A DNA stretch of 64,000 nucleotides from Doryteuthis pealeii (GCA_023376005.1 CM042180.1:45349149-45413148); one strand, 5' to 3'. Shown: positions 1 to 9,893, numbered from the stretch's first letter. Notes: a model not told the origin generated them from the letters alone. Program-made: numbers and translations.

Positions 1-208
1 CTGAAAAGGCTTAAGCAAGTCACATCTAAGGGAAGTAACTCTAAATGAGTTTAGAATATAACTCTCACGTATTCGAGTTAAGAAAAAACCGACCCCTGGC
101 TGATGTAACACTGATTTCCGGGAAGAAGTAAGTTTCATTTTAACTTACTGTTAAAGAGACGTCAGCCTTTTTCGCTCCAAATCGTAAACCTTTTTCCCTT
201 ACCCTATA

Positions 209-1085
209 ATGGCATCGTCAGCTATATGCAACTGTGCTAAGAGGGCCACAATGCCGAAGATATTCTTGTGAAGGTTAAGGCCCAGCTCGAAGCCGTCAAG
301 CGAACAGCCATGCTGAACCTTATAAAAGAGGAAAAAGATCGTCTCGCCAAAGAAAATAAAGATCTGAGTAACCAAGTTCAAGACTTAAAGAGACAACTGA
401 TCCTTGCCGAAATTAGTAACGGGATTCGGCAGATATCCGTGCCGACCAAGAGGAGTATGAGCCAAGCCCAATCTTCCAGCGAAAACAACAAAACCAGCGA
501 AAAGAAGGGCGAAAAGAAGGACCCGTGAACGAGAAAAAAACCAAAGTTGACAAAGGCGGAAAGGCCCCACCCAGCACGGTCGACTCCAGTATTGACGTCT
601 CTAAACTCGATCTGAGGGTCGGTCTGATCCTGTCTGCCAAAAAACACCCCGATGCCGACAAGCAATATGTTGAGGAGGTGAACGTCGGGGATGAGGACGG
701 CAAAACCCGGACTGTTGTTTCGGGTCTCGTTAATTACATGCCGGCGAGGCCATCGAAAATCGACTGGCTATCTCCTCTGTAATTTGAAAGCGGCCAAGAT
801 CCGTGGTGTCATGTCCGAGGCGATGTTGGTATGTGCCTGCACCCCTGAGAAAGTTGAGTTGCTCGATCCCACCAAATGGGTGCGTACCCGGAGACCGAGT
901 TACCTGCGCCAAATTCCCTGGCAAACCTGAGGCCCTGCTGAACCCGAAGAGAAAATCTGGGAGACGGTGAAACCGGACATGAAAACCATAACAAATGTGT
1001 TGCTACGTTTAAGGACCAAGTTCTGGTTGTCGAAGGAAAAGGTGAAGTGAAAGCCCCCTCTTTGGCCGATGCTCAATTGTCTTAA
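209..1085 (+). pseudogene. AIMP1: Left-arm AIMP1 copy, frame broken by one-base indels
   Basis: This is the mirror copy of the intact frame at 7702-8583. Start and stop codons are present, but the reading frame is lost and regained several times. Examples are a changed base run near 230-260, a missing C near 527 and 748, an extra C near 869, and missing A near 951 and 988. Differences from the right arm are mainly one-base indels in short base runs (about nine by eye) with only about three substitutions. Neutral pseudogene decay normally gives more substitutions than indels, so some breaks may be uncorrected long-read errors and not true mutations. The coiled-coil and OB-fold segments can still be read in pieces across three frames. 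If the breaks are real, this copy is dead; if not, the locus is a head-to-head pair of identical genes. Confidence 0.8.
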
Positions 1086-2758
1086 ATTTCTACGGTATTG
1101 TCTGGGGGGCAAAATGACCCCCAAAGAAGAAAGAATATTTAAAAAGGCAAGATGAAATCACAGACAAGTTACTTTTTGTTTGTTTTTTTGTTAAAAAATT
1201 TTCGTCCTTATTTCCATTTGAAGGGATCGGTGATTTTTTAACCATATTTTTAAAATTAAAAACAAAAAATAACAGCATTTAAAATTATTTTGTTTGTGTT
1301 TGTTTTTTCATCTAAAAGAAAGTAAATGTTATTTTATAAGCGTAAAATACACAACGAGAATTCATTAATAATAATAATAATAATATCATAAATTGTGTCT
1401 TATTAATAATTTAATTCATTAAATCTATCATTTAAATTTTTTTTGTGCATTAGCTTGTCAAAATCATTAAAATCTAATTTATCTTGTATTTGCTTTACAA
1501 ATTTTTTTAAGGTTTTAATTTATTTTTTTACTTTAGATTTAATTAAGTATTTTAAAAAAAATTAATTTTGTTTTTTAATTTGAGGTTGTTATTTAATCAC
1601 ATTAGTTATATAATAATAGCCTTGTAAATGGAGTTCAAAACTGTTTGATTTTATGCAAATATCCCCAGTGGTTCAAAAGTTATGAGAATTTAAAATCACA
1701 AAATTTAGGGTACAAATGTGGACAGGATTTTGTTATAAAAAATGTCAAATGACGGACAAATTCAAAACAAGAAATTCAGTAATTTCTTCACCATTTCTTT
1801 ATTTTCAGTTACAATCTTCATTATGATAAAATTTGTAAATCCAAAATGAAATTTCTCGTGTATTTCACGCCTGTAAAAGTAACGTTTATTAAAATAATAT
1901 ATTAAATTAATTAATTAATTGTGAAGTTAATTTTTATTTTTTAAATGACGTGTCCCGAAAAGACTTCATTTTTGAAATAGTTAAACTTAATTTAAGTTTC
2001 CCTTCTAAAAACGAAAGAAAATTCGGTTGAATGTAGAAATAGGTCGAAAAAGTAAAACGGAAAAGTTTGGTGTGGGTATAGAATTTAATGAATTTAGAAA
2101 TTACTAAGGGTACGAATTATGTTATTTTTGTGTTAAAACATTCAGTTGTGTCGATTCTAACCACTTTTCGAAATCAAGCTGGCTGACTTCTGATTTAGGT
2201 CGGAAAATTAAAACTGAAAGTATTTTGGTGGTACCCAATAACAGTTTAACTACAGTCTATGAATTAACATTTTGCGAATTGGGTTACGGTTTTAGGGGAT
2301 TAAGGTTGTTTTTAATTACATATTGCTTAAAAAAATAAACAACAAAACCCAAGAATAACATAATTCGTATCCTTAGTAATTTCTAAATTCATTAAATTCT
2401 ATGCCCACACCAAACTTTTCTGTTTTACTTTTCCAACCTATTTCTACATTCAGCCGAAAATTCACCTTTTCCAGGAATTTTTATTTTGTACTTTTTACTA
2501 AGAATGCATTTAAAAAAAAAAAGGATGTTAAAACGTCCAAATTTAATGCTGGACGGGATGAAAAAATTGCAAATATTTAAGCGGAATTTTAAAACAAACA
2601 TTTTTTTGTTTGATTTTTCAATATATATGACAACCAAGAATGTACAAAAATGAAACTGAAGGTCACAGAAAAAAACAGGATGTTTAAAAAAAAAAAAAAA
2701 GATTATGAAATAATATCAGTTTTTCTGAAACAGTGTGTGTGTGTGTGCATTATATATA
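1086..2758. other. AT-rich left-arm flank, no gene seen
   Basis: Very AT-rich sequence mirrored at about 5830-7700. It contains an (AAT)n run near 1367-1385 and an internal inverted pair: the block near 2040-2160 recurs in reverse near 2345-2465, around a shared tract ending in AATTCGTA. No reading frame or RNA gene was recognised. Confidence 0.7.
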
Positions 2759-3180
2759 CTAGCAAACATATACACTCTCCGGGTGCAAGTATTTAAGTTT
2801 TGATGTAATAAAACATTATATGAAATTAGAAATACTAATGAAACTAAATAAGAATGCAGATAAAATGATTTGAAACAGAGGGAGGATAATCGAAACATAG
2901 AACAACTTTGAAACTAACTCTTCCATCATTTTCCATCACTCCCGTTTTTCATTGATAATTTGTCCTAATTTAATTATTTAGTTAAAATAGGAAGTAAAGA
3001 ATAAAATTACAGTTATTTCTTCTTTTTAATGGATTTCTTTTAAGATTTATCTCCGATAGTTTTGCTCATATTAATTAGAATAAAACCAAACAATTACAAA
3101 TCAATAATACTAAGCACATATTTATTAAAATCAAATTTTTAATATCAACATGTAAATTAGCCTTGAGTTAGACTCAACAC
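2759..3180 (-). mobile_element. Truncated non-autonomous Helitron, 3' part
   Basis: Read on the minus strand it ends in a GC hairpin of the TGCACCCGGAG type followed by CTAG and a T, the usual Helitron 3' signature. The interior matches the complete copies at 10483-11111, 22256-22887 and 40571-41223. The 5' half is missing, and the element stops where a hammerhead-family relic begins. The mirror copy lies at 5415-5828. Confidence 0.75.
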
Positions 3181-3185
3181 ATACA

Positions 3186-3300
3186 AAATATCTATCATCT
3201 TTTCATTTGTAAACCGAAATGTTTGAACATAAATTTCCATCCATTATATACATCCCATGTTTGTTCTACATTTTCTCCACATATTGTCAGATTAATTTCC
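3186..3300 (+). repeat. Hammerhead-family relic with terminal motif
   Basis: Contains GTAAACC, then GAAA (3216-3219), a self-complementary TGTTTGAACA, and 60 nt later ATTGTCAGATTAATTTCC, a variant of the terminal motif shared by other hammerhead-bearing repeats here. The CUGAUGA strand is not preserved. The mirror copy lies at 5273-5385 on the minus strand. Confidence 0.5.
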
Positions 3301-3319
3301 TCATCTTACTTCCATATAT

Positions 3320-3560
3320 ATATATATATATATATATAATCCAAAAGAAAAAAAGAAAAATAAAAATTTAAAAAACAAAAAAAAAAAAAAATTGTTCACA
3401 GTTTTTTTAGAGCTCAACATCTTTAAGAGAAATTTATAAATAAAATATAAAAAGAAGAATTTTTGTCTAACTTTGGGAGAGTTAGACACTTTGTTAAGCT
3501 TCTTGAAATAACAATGCAAAATTCTAAGTCTTTTGTTATATTTTACTTATATATATATAT
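3320..3560. other. Left-arm-only insert, no gene seen
   Basis: AT-rich sequence bounded by (TA)n runs at both ends, occupying the position where the right arm has the foldback at 4905-5212. No coding or RNA feature was recognised. Confidence 0.5.
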
Positions 3561-3957
3561 ATATATATTTAAAGAAAGCTCCTTTCAAATTAACAGCAAG
3601 AGCCAGCCTCATATTCTTTGATCTACTTTTTCGGGGAGAGAATGAATTTTTTTTTTTTTTAATATCTAAATTCTTAAATAATTTTCTTTTATGACAAATT
3701 AATAAGTTAATTCATTGTTACAATTCTTTTTTTTTCATCATACAATGTGCGATACCCTGCCCTCGTCAGCCGCTCACCACTAGGTGTTGATAACACAGTA
3801 TCAATCGTCGTGTAATTAAAAGTCACTAGAAGAGGATATTACCTACTCTAAACAAATAAAATTCTAAGAAGTCCGTTTAGTGTAGGTGGTATGGGACGGC
3901 CTTGTCAGCTTGCGTCCGGTTTCAAATCACGCACGGGCGGTCTTCTGATTTATAGCT

Positions 3958-3998
3958 CTTAGCTGATGAGCCTTAATAGGCGAAATGTACATACAGAG
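3958..3998 (+). ncRNA. Hammerhead ribozyme motif, left arm, helix I imperfect
   Basis: CUGAUGA at 3963-3969, helix II GCCU/AGGC with loop UAAU (3970-3981), GAAA at 3982-3985, a minimal helix III from the palindrome AUGUACAU, and predicted cleavage after A3993 in an AUA site. Helix I is spoiled by a change at 3959-3962 compared with the right-arm copy. That difference may be mutation or an uncorrected base error. Confidence 0.65.
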
Positions 3999-4120
3999 AT
4001 TGATTTCTCGATGTTGTTTTAGCCATACATTTAATAGGTATTCCCGCCTAATTCATTATTAATTAATTAATTTCAAAAAATTAGGTACGAACTCCAATTA
4101 ACATCTATATATATAATAAT

Positions 4121-4151
<31 letters not shown>

Positions 4152-4153
<2 letters not shown>

Positions 4154-4247
4154 CTATACCCTCCACACGAGCCAGGATGTGACACAAGGTCATTTCTTAA
4201 ACGAGTTTAACAGGTTGAATACAGAGTTTTTCCTTCTCTGTGGAGGG
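4152..4247 (-). mobile_element. SINE fragment at the palindrome centre
   Basis: Matches, in reverse, the 3' half of the SINE at 36853-37130 (AGGATGTGACACAAGGTCA and the run to GAGTTTTTCCTT). It is flanked by (TA)n on both sides and is not mirrored, so it forms the palindrome spacer. Confidence 0.65.
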
Positions 4248-4403
4248 GTTAGCATATATATATATATATAATTATATATAAATATTATATATATATAAGT
4301 GCTTAATTGGAGTCGTACCTAATTTTGAAAATTAATTAATTAATAATGAATTAGGCGGGAATACCTATTAAATGTATGGCTAAACAAATCGAGAAAAATC
4401 AAT

Positions 4404-4445
4404 CTCTGTATGTACATTTCGGCCTATTAGGCCTCATCAGCAGAG
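4404..4445 (-). ncRNA. Complete hammerhead ribozyme motif (type I)
   Basis: Read 5' to 3' on the minus strand: helix I strand CUCUG (4445-4441), CUGAUGA (4440-4434), helix II GGCCU/AGGCC with loop AAU (4433-4421, canonical G-C closing pair next to the core), GAAA (4420-4417), and helix III formed by A4417-U4410, U4416-A4411 and G4415-C4412 with a 2-nt loop. Predicted cleavage follows A4409 in an AUA site. The downstream strand CAGAG (4408-4404) pairs fully with CUCUG. All conserved core bases are present. The very short helix III is typical of hammerheads in Penelope-like elements and retrozymes, which are thought to work better as dimers. This is the best motif in the window. Confidence 0.85.
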
Positions 4446-4871
4446 CTATAAATCAGAAGACCGCCCTGTGCGTGATTTGAAACCGGACTGCCAAGCTGAC
4501 AGGCCGATCCCATACCACCTACACTAAACGGACTTCTTAGATTTTATTTGTTTAGAGTAGGTTAATATTCCTCTTCTAGTGACTTTTATTACACGACGAT
4601 ATGATACTGTGTTATCACACCTAGTGGTGAGCGGCTGACGAGGGCAGGGTATCGCATGTTGTATGATGAAAAAAAAAGAATTGTAACACTGAATTAACAA
4701 TGAATTAATTTTATCATTTATCGTAAAAGAAAATTATTTAAGAATTTAGATATAAAAAAAAAAAAATAAATAAATAAAAAAAAATTTATTCTCCCCCGAA
4801 AAAGTAGATCAAAAGAATATGAGGCTGGCTCTTGCTGTTAATTTGAAAGGAGCATTCTTTATATATATATA

Positions 4872-4912
<41 letters not shown>

Positions 4913-4955
4913 GAAATTTGAAAAACAAATGTTCCAAAAATAAGATGAATTTATT

Positions 4956-4998
4956 TATCGATGTTTGAACATTTCGGTTTCTTTAAACCTTCATCAGG
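4956..4998 (-). ncRNA. Hammerhead-like core, weak helix I
   Basis: On the minus strand: CUGAUGA (4997-4991), helix II GGUUU/AAACC, GAAA (4975-4972), helix III AUGUU/AACAU with a 2-nt loop, and an AUC cleavage site ending at 4960. Only the first helix I pair (G4959-C4998) and scattered further pairs form, so activity is doubtful. Confidence 0.6.
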
Positions 4999-5100
4999 CT
5001 GTATCTTGGGGGGAAGAAAATGATGGATGTTTTTATAGATGACAGGAGATGAAAATGTCATTTATAAAACATCCATCATTTTCTTCACCCCAAGATACAG

Positions 5101-5143
5101 CCTGATGAAGGTTTAAAGAAACCGAAATGTTTAAACATCGATA
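5101..5143 (+). ncRNA. Hammerhead-like core, mirror copy
   Basis: CUGAUGA (5102-5108), helix II GGUUU/AAACC, GAAA (5124-5127), palindromic helix III (UGUUUAAACA), and an AUC site ending at 5139. Helix I is weak, as in its partner at 4956-4998. Confidence 0.6.
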
Positions 5144-5221
5144 ATTAAATTCATCTTATTTTCAGAACATTTGTTTTTTCAAATTTCTTAATATTGTCGG
5201 ATTTATTTTCCATATTTACTC

Positions 5222-5259
<38 letters not shown>

Positions 5260-5272
5260 GGAAGTAAGATGA

Positions 5273-5385
5273 GGAAATTAATCTGACAATATGTGGAGAA
5301 AATGTAGAACAAACACGGGATGTATATAATGGATGGAAATTTATTAGTCGATGTTCAAACATTTCGGTTTACAAATGAAAAGATG
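5273..5385 (-). repeat. Hammerhead-family relic, right-arm mirror
   Basis: Mirror of 3186-3300. On the minus strand GAAA at 5365-5362 is followed by palindromic TGTTTGAACA and an intact AUC site, better preserved than on the left. The terminal motif lies at 5292-5273. Confidence 0.5.
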
Positions 5386-5414
5386 ATAGATGTTTTGTAT
5401 GTGTTGAGTCTAAC

Positions 5415-5828
5415 TCAAGGCTAATTTGCATGTTGATATTAAAAATTTGATTTTAATAAATATGTGCTTAGTATTATTGATTTGTAATTGTTTGGTTTTA
5501 TTCTAATTAATATGAGCAAAACTATCAGAGATAAATCTTAAAAGAAATCCATTAAAAAGAAGAAATATCTGTAATTTTATTCTTTACTTCCTATTTTAAC
5601 TAAATAATTAAATTAGGACAAATTATCAATGAAAGACGGGAGTGATGAAAAATGATGGAAGAGTTTCAGTTAGATTCAAAGTTGTTTTATGTTTCGATTA
5701 TACTCCCTCTGTTTCAAATCATTTTATCTGCATTCTTATTTAGTTTCATTAGCGTTTCTAATTTCATATAATGTTTTATTACATCAAAACTTAAATACTT
5801 GCACCCGGAGAGTGTATATGTTTGCTAG
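5415..5828 (+). mobile_element. Truncated Helitron 3' part, right arm
   Basis: Mirror of 2759-3180. It ends with the hairpin GCACCCGGAG and CTAG at 5825-5828 followed by T. Confidence 0.75.
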
Positions 5829-6985
5829 TATATATAATGCACACACACACACAAACACTGTTTCAGAAAAACTGATATTATTTCATAATCTTTTTTTTTT
5901 TCTTTTTAAAACATCCTGTTTTTTCTGTGACCTTCAGTTTCATTTTTGTACGTTTCTTGGTTGTCATATATATTGAAAAATCAAAAAAAAATGTTTGTTT
6001 TTAAAATTCCGCTTAAATATTTGCAATTTTTTCATCCCGTCCAGCATTAAATTTGGACGTTTTAACATACTTTTTTTTTTTTTTTTTTTAAATGCATTCT
6101 TAGTAAAAAGTACAAAATAAAAATTCCTGGAAAAAGTGAATTTTCGGCTGAATGTAGAAATAGGTCGGAAAAGTAAAACGGAAAAGTTTGGTGTGGGTAT
6201 AGAATTTAATGAATTTAGAAATTACTAAGGATACGAATTATGTTATTCTTGGGTTTTTGTTGTTTATTTTTTTAAGCAATACGTAATTAAAAACAACTTA
6301 AATCCACTAAAACCGTAACCCAATTCGCAAAATGTTAATTCATAGACTGTAGTTAAACTGTTATTGGGTACCACCAAAATACTTTCAGTTTTAATTTTCC
6401 GACCTAAATCAGAAGTCAGCCAGCTTGATTTCGAAAAGTGGTTAGAATCGACACAACTGAATGTTTTAACACAAAAATAACATAATTCGTACCCTTAGTA
6501 ATTTCTAAATTCATTAAATTCTATACCCACACCAAACTTTTCCGTTTTACTTTTTCGACCTATTTCTACATTCAGCCGAATTTTCTTTCGTTTTTAGAAG
6601 GGAAACTTAAATTAAGTTTAACTATTTCAAAAATGAAGTCTTTCCGGGACACGGAATTTAAAAAATAAAAATTAACTTCACAATTAATTAATTAATTCAA
6701 TACATTATTTTAATAAACGTTACTTTTATAGGCGTGAAATACACAAGAAATTTAATTTTGGATTTACAAATTTTGTTATAATGAAGAATGTAACTGAAAA
6801 TAAAGAAATGGTGAAGAAATTACTGAATTTCTTGTTTTGAATTTGTCCGTCATTTGACATTTTTTATAACAAAATCCTGTCCACATTTGTACCCTAAATT
6901 TTGTGATTTTAAATTCTCATAACTTTTGAACCACTGGGGATATTTGCATAAAATCAAACAGTTTTGAACTCTATTTACAAGGCAA
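5829..6985. other. AT-rich right-arm flank, no gene seen
   Basis: Mirror of roughly 1620-2758. Contains the internal inverted pair around AATTCGTA and long T runs. The apparent open frame near 5689-5976 is repeat sequence. Confidence 0.7.
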
Positions 6986-7422
6986 TTATTATATAACTAA
7001 TGTGATTAAATAACAACCTCAAATTAAAAAATAAAACAAAAAATAAAAAAAAATGGGAATGCTACTTAATTAAATCTAAAGTAAAAAAATAAATTAAAAC
7101 TCTTAAAAAAAAATTTGTAAAGCAAATACAAGATAAAATTAGATTTTAATGAATTAAATTATTAATAAGGACACGATTTATGATATTATTATTATTATTA
7201 AAATTATTATATAACTAATGTGATTAAATAACAAACTCAAATTAAAAAAACAAAACAATTTTTTTAAAAAAATGGGAATGCTACTTAATTAAATCTAAAG
7301 TAAAAAAATAAATTAAAACTCTTTAAAAAAAATTTGTAAAGCAAATACAAGATAAAATTAGATCTTAATGAATTAAATTATTAATAAGGACACGATTTAT
7401 GATATTATTATTATTATTATTA
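6986..7422. repeat. Two-copy tandem duplication, about 215-bp unit
   Basis: The block from TTATTATATAACTAATG to the (ATT)n run occurs at 6986-7200 and again at 7201-7422. The left arm has only one copy (about 1370-1620), so the duplication arose after the arms separated, or it reflects assembly slippage. Confidence 0.8.
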
Positions 7423-7701
7423 AGAATTCTCGTTGTGTATTTTACGCTTATAAAAATAACATTTACTTTCTTTTTAGATGAAAAAACAAACAAACAAACA
7501 AAATAATTTTAAATGCTGTTATTTTTTGTTTTTAATTTTAAAAATATGGTTAAAAAATCACCGATCCCTTCAAATGGAATAAGGACGAAATTTAACAAAA
7601 AAACAAAACAAAAAGTACTTGTCTGTGATTTCATCTTGCCTTTTTAATATTCTTTCTTCTTTGGGGGTCATTTTTGCCCCCAGACAAATACCGTAGAAAA
7701 T

Positions 7702-8583
7702 TTAAGACAATTGAGCATCGGCCAAAGAGGGGGCTTTCACTTCACCTTTTCCTTCGACAACCAGAACTTGGTCCTTAAATGTAGCAACACATTTGTTATT
7801 GGTTTTCATGTCCGGTTTCACCGTCTCCCAGATTTTCTTCTTCGGGTTCAGCAGGGCCTCAGGTTTGCCAGGGAATTTGGCGCAGGTAACTCGGTCTCCG
7901 GGTACGCACCCATTTGGTGGATCGAGCAACTCAACTTTCTCAGGGGTGCAGGCACATACCAACATCGCCTCGGACATGACACCACGGATCTTGGCCGCTT
8001 TCAAATTACAGAGGAAGATAGCCAGTCGATTTTCGATGGCCTCGGCCGGCATGTAATTAACGAGACCCGAAACAACAGTCCGGGTTTTGCCGTCCTCATC
8101 CCCGACGTTCACCTCCTCAACATATTGCTTGTCGGCATCGGGGTGTTTTTTGGCAGACAGGATCAGACCGACCCTCAGATCGAGTTTAGAGACGTCAATA
8201 CTGGAGTCGACCGTGCTGGGTGGGGCCTTTCCGCCTTTGTCAACTTTAGGTTTTTTCTCATTCACGGGGTCCTTCTTTTCGCCCTTCTTTTCGCTGGTTT
8301 TGTTGTTTTCGCTGGAAGATTGGGCTTGGCTCATACTCCTCTTGGTCGGCACGGATATCTGCCGAATCCCGTTACTAATTTCGGCAAGGATCAGTTGTCT
8401 CTTTAAGTCTTGAACTTGGTTACTCAGATCTTTATTTTCTTTGGCGAGACGATCTTTTTCCTCTTTTATAAGATTCAGCATGGCTGTTCGCTTGACGGCT
8501 TCGAGCTGGGCCTTAACCTTCACAAGAATATCTTCGGCCATTGTGGCCCTCTTAGCCAGTTGCATAATAGCTGACGATGCCAT
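7702..8583 (-). CDS. AIMP1: AIMP1 (EMAP-II/p43) tRNA synthetase complex scaffold, single exon
   Basis: The product is 293 aa. Residues about 20-70 form a leucine-rich coiled coil (LAKENKDLSNQVQDLKRQL), which in this family contacts arginyl-tRNA synthetase in the multi-synthetase complex. Residues 80-128 are a Lys/Ser-rich linker. From residue 129 the EMAP-II OB-fold tRNA-binding domain runs to the end, recognisable by DVSKLDLRVG, KHPDADKQYVEEV, RTVVSGLVNYMP, LCNLKAAKIRGV, PPNGCVPGDRV and NPKKKIWE. Human AIMP1 is slightly longer (about 312 aa) and is multi-exonic. Here the frame is uninterrupted, so this is either a retrocopy or an intron-less native gene; no poly(A) tract or target duplication settles it. 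The start at 8583 gives the family-length N-terminus; Met15 is an alternative. The coding bases are far richer in GC than the flanks. Confidence 0.9.
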   Translation of the reverse strand: MASSAIMQLAKRATMAEDILVKVKAQLEAVKRTAMLNLIKEEKDRLAKENKDLSNQVQDLKRQLILAEISNGIRQISVPTKRSMSQAQSSSENNKTSEKKGEKKDPVNEKKPKVDKGGKAPPSTVDSSIDVSKLDLRVGLILSAKKHPDADKQYVEEVNVGDEDGKTRTVVSGLVNYMPAEAIENRLAIFLCNLKAAKIRGVMSEAMLVCACTPEKVELLDPPNGCVPGDRVTCAKFPGKPEALLNPKKKIWETVKPDMKTNNKCVATFKDQVLVVEGKGEVKAPSLADAQLS

Positions 8584-8791
8584 TATAGGGTAAGGGAAAA
8601 GGGTTTACGATTTGGAGCGAAAAAGGCTGACGTCTCTTTAACAGTAAGTTAAAATGAAACTTACTTCTTCCCGGAAATCAGTGTTACATCAGCCAGGGTC
8701 GGGTTTTTTCTTAACTCCGAATACGTGAGAGTTATATTCTAAACTCATTTAGAGTTACTTCCCTTAGATGTGACTTGCTAAGCCTTTTCAG
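8584..8791 (-). promoter_or_regulatory. Putative AIMP1 5' leader and promoter region
   Basis: Upstream of the AIMP1 start and mirrored at 1-208. It contains a palindromic TTCCCGGAA (8668-8676), resembling ETS or STAT sites, and TGACGTCT (8628-8635), resembling a CRE. Factor names are motif resemblance only; the transcription start is unknown. If AIMP1 is a retrocopy, the match may be leader RNA and not promoter. Confidence 0.35.
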
Positions 8792-8825
8792 GTCGCTTAA
8801 AATACTACAACACTGCTTCTCAAAC

Positions 8826-9125
8826 TATGTGGCTTGGCTTATTTGTTAAAGACATAGCAATTCGTTATGGGTTATTTAATGCTGAAATTCGATTCGGATG
8901 TAAACGTTTGATTACAATCATAACTATTTATATCTAGTATGGTTTGGTTTGCATTATTTATTTGTTTGACAGTGTATCAACTCCTCATGGGTTATTTAAT
9001 GCTGAAATTTGATTCATTTGTAAAGATTAGGTCTATTTATTTAACGGCATATCAATTCCTTATGGGTTATTTAATGTCAAAATTTGATTTAGTTGTAAAT
9101 ATTTAATTACAATCATAATTATATT
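8826..9125. repeat. Three degenerate tandem copies of a dispersed-element 3' tail
   Basis: Blocks starting near 8860, 8977 and 9050 share the phrase ATGGGTTATTTAATG followed by an AAATTTGATT-like run and TTGTAAA. The phrase resembles the reverse complement of the tail of the 560-bp dispersed element (for example at 56237-56290). Confidence 0.55.
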
Positions 9126-9385
9126 TTCATTGTTCCCTTATATATTTTTAGTTTACTACTTAATTGCTGCCCCAAAAGGGAGGCTTTTAAGCTAGTTAAC
9201 TGATAATTTTTGTTGACATATTTTACTATAAAAGAGAGGAACTTTTTGTAAATTTACGTTTAATCAATAAAAAAAACACCCTGTGATAAATGAGGTTCCA
9301 ATTTTCAAGTGTAGTGTAGTGAGGTGAGATAGATAGATATATATGAAGAAAATGATATACATATTTATATCTATCTATCTATCTA

Positions 9386-9418
<33 letters not shown>
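9126..9418. repeat. AT-rich gap with (GATA)n and (TA)n microsatellites
   Basis: No gene seen. Mirrored GATA/TATC runs occur at about 9330-9345 and 9368-9390, followed by (TA)n to 9418. Confidence 0.7.
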
Positions 9419-9419
<1 letters not shown>

Positions 9420-9421
<2 letters not shown>

Positions 9422-9625
9422 GAAGAATGAATAAAGAAAAGAAAGAAACAGAATGGATAATAAAAGATGAATTTAATCAATATCATTTACACATGTGTTT
9501 CGGTCAGTTCATCTGTGTGAAAATATTCTGCACACAGATAAACTGACCGAAACACATGTGTAAATGATATTGATTAAATTCTTCTTTTATTATCCATTCT
9601 TCCTCATATTGTCGGATTCATTTCC
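9420..9625. mobile_element. Foldback element, decayed hammerhead family
   Basis: Arms at about 9420-9518 and 9526-9620 are reverse complements. Each carries CCGAAAC followed by the ten-base palindrome ACACATGTGT and a UA cleavage-like site, but the CUGAUGA strand has decayed to CAGATGA (minus arm) and CAGATAA (plus arm). The right end has ATTGTCGGATTCATTTCC (9608-9625). A single-arm relative lies at 39215-39347. Confidence 0.55.
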
Positions 9626-9731
9626 AATTTCCATTTTTACATATATATGTAAGGTAATCCAAATGACTGGTTGTAAGGGATGATTCTATTTGGGATCTTA
9701 AAAATCTCACTGTATAACCATACTGTATGCT

Positions 9732-9734
<3 letters not shown>

Positions 9735-9788
<54 letters not shown>

Positions 9789-9826
9789 AGATATAGATAG
9801 ATTGATAGATAGTTTGTTAGATAATT

Positions 9827-9893
<67 letters not shown>
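9735..9893. repeat. (TA)n and (GA)n microsatellites
   Basis: (TA)n at about 9735-9785 and 9833-9864, then (GA)n to 9893. Confidence 0.9.

Larger units (their letters stand above)
4905..5212. mobile_element. Foldback element carrying two mirror-image hammerhead cores
   Basis: Arms at about 4908-5030 and 5075-5190 are near-perfect reverse complements around a short loop. Each arm holds a hammerhead core. The right end carries the terminal motif variant ATTGTCGGATTTATTTTCC (5192-5210). The element is present only in the right arm of the big palindrome, next to a (TA)n run. It resembles a Penelope-like element derivative; no coding sequence was seen. Confidence 0.65.
1..8791. repeat. Large imperfect palindrome with about 4-kb arms
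   Basis: The first bases match, as reverse complement, the bases ending near 8791, and the correspondence continues inward to a spacer at about 4150-4250. Both arms contain an AIMP1 copy, the same AT-rich flank, a Helitron 3' fragment and a hammerhead motif. The arms differ by many one-base indels, a tandem duplication present only on the right (6986-7422), and different inserts (about 3320-3555 on the left, 4905-5212 on the right). The left arm reaches base 1, so the outer boundary may lie outside the window. It could be a real inverted duplication or a foldback assembly artefact. Confidence 0.92.

Noticed and set aside
1..1085. Left AIMP1 copy as a functional gene with micro-introns
   Set aside because: The frame breaks are one-base changes relative to the right copy, without GT/AG boundaries.
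7711..8413. Plus-strand frames of 231, 108 and 87 codons opposite AIMP1
   Set aside because: Antisense shadows of the AIMP1 coding sequence; no recognised protein.
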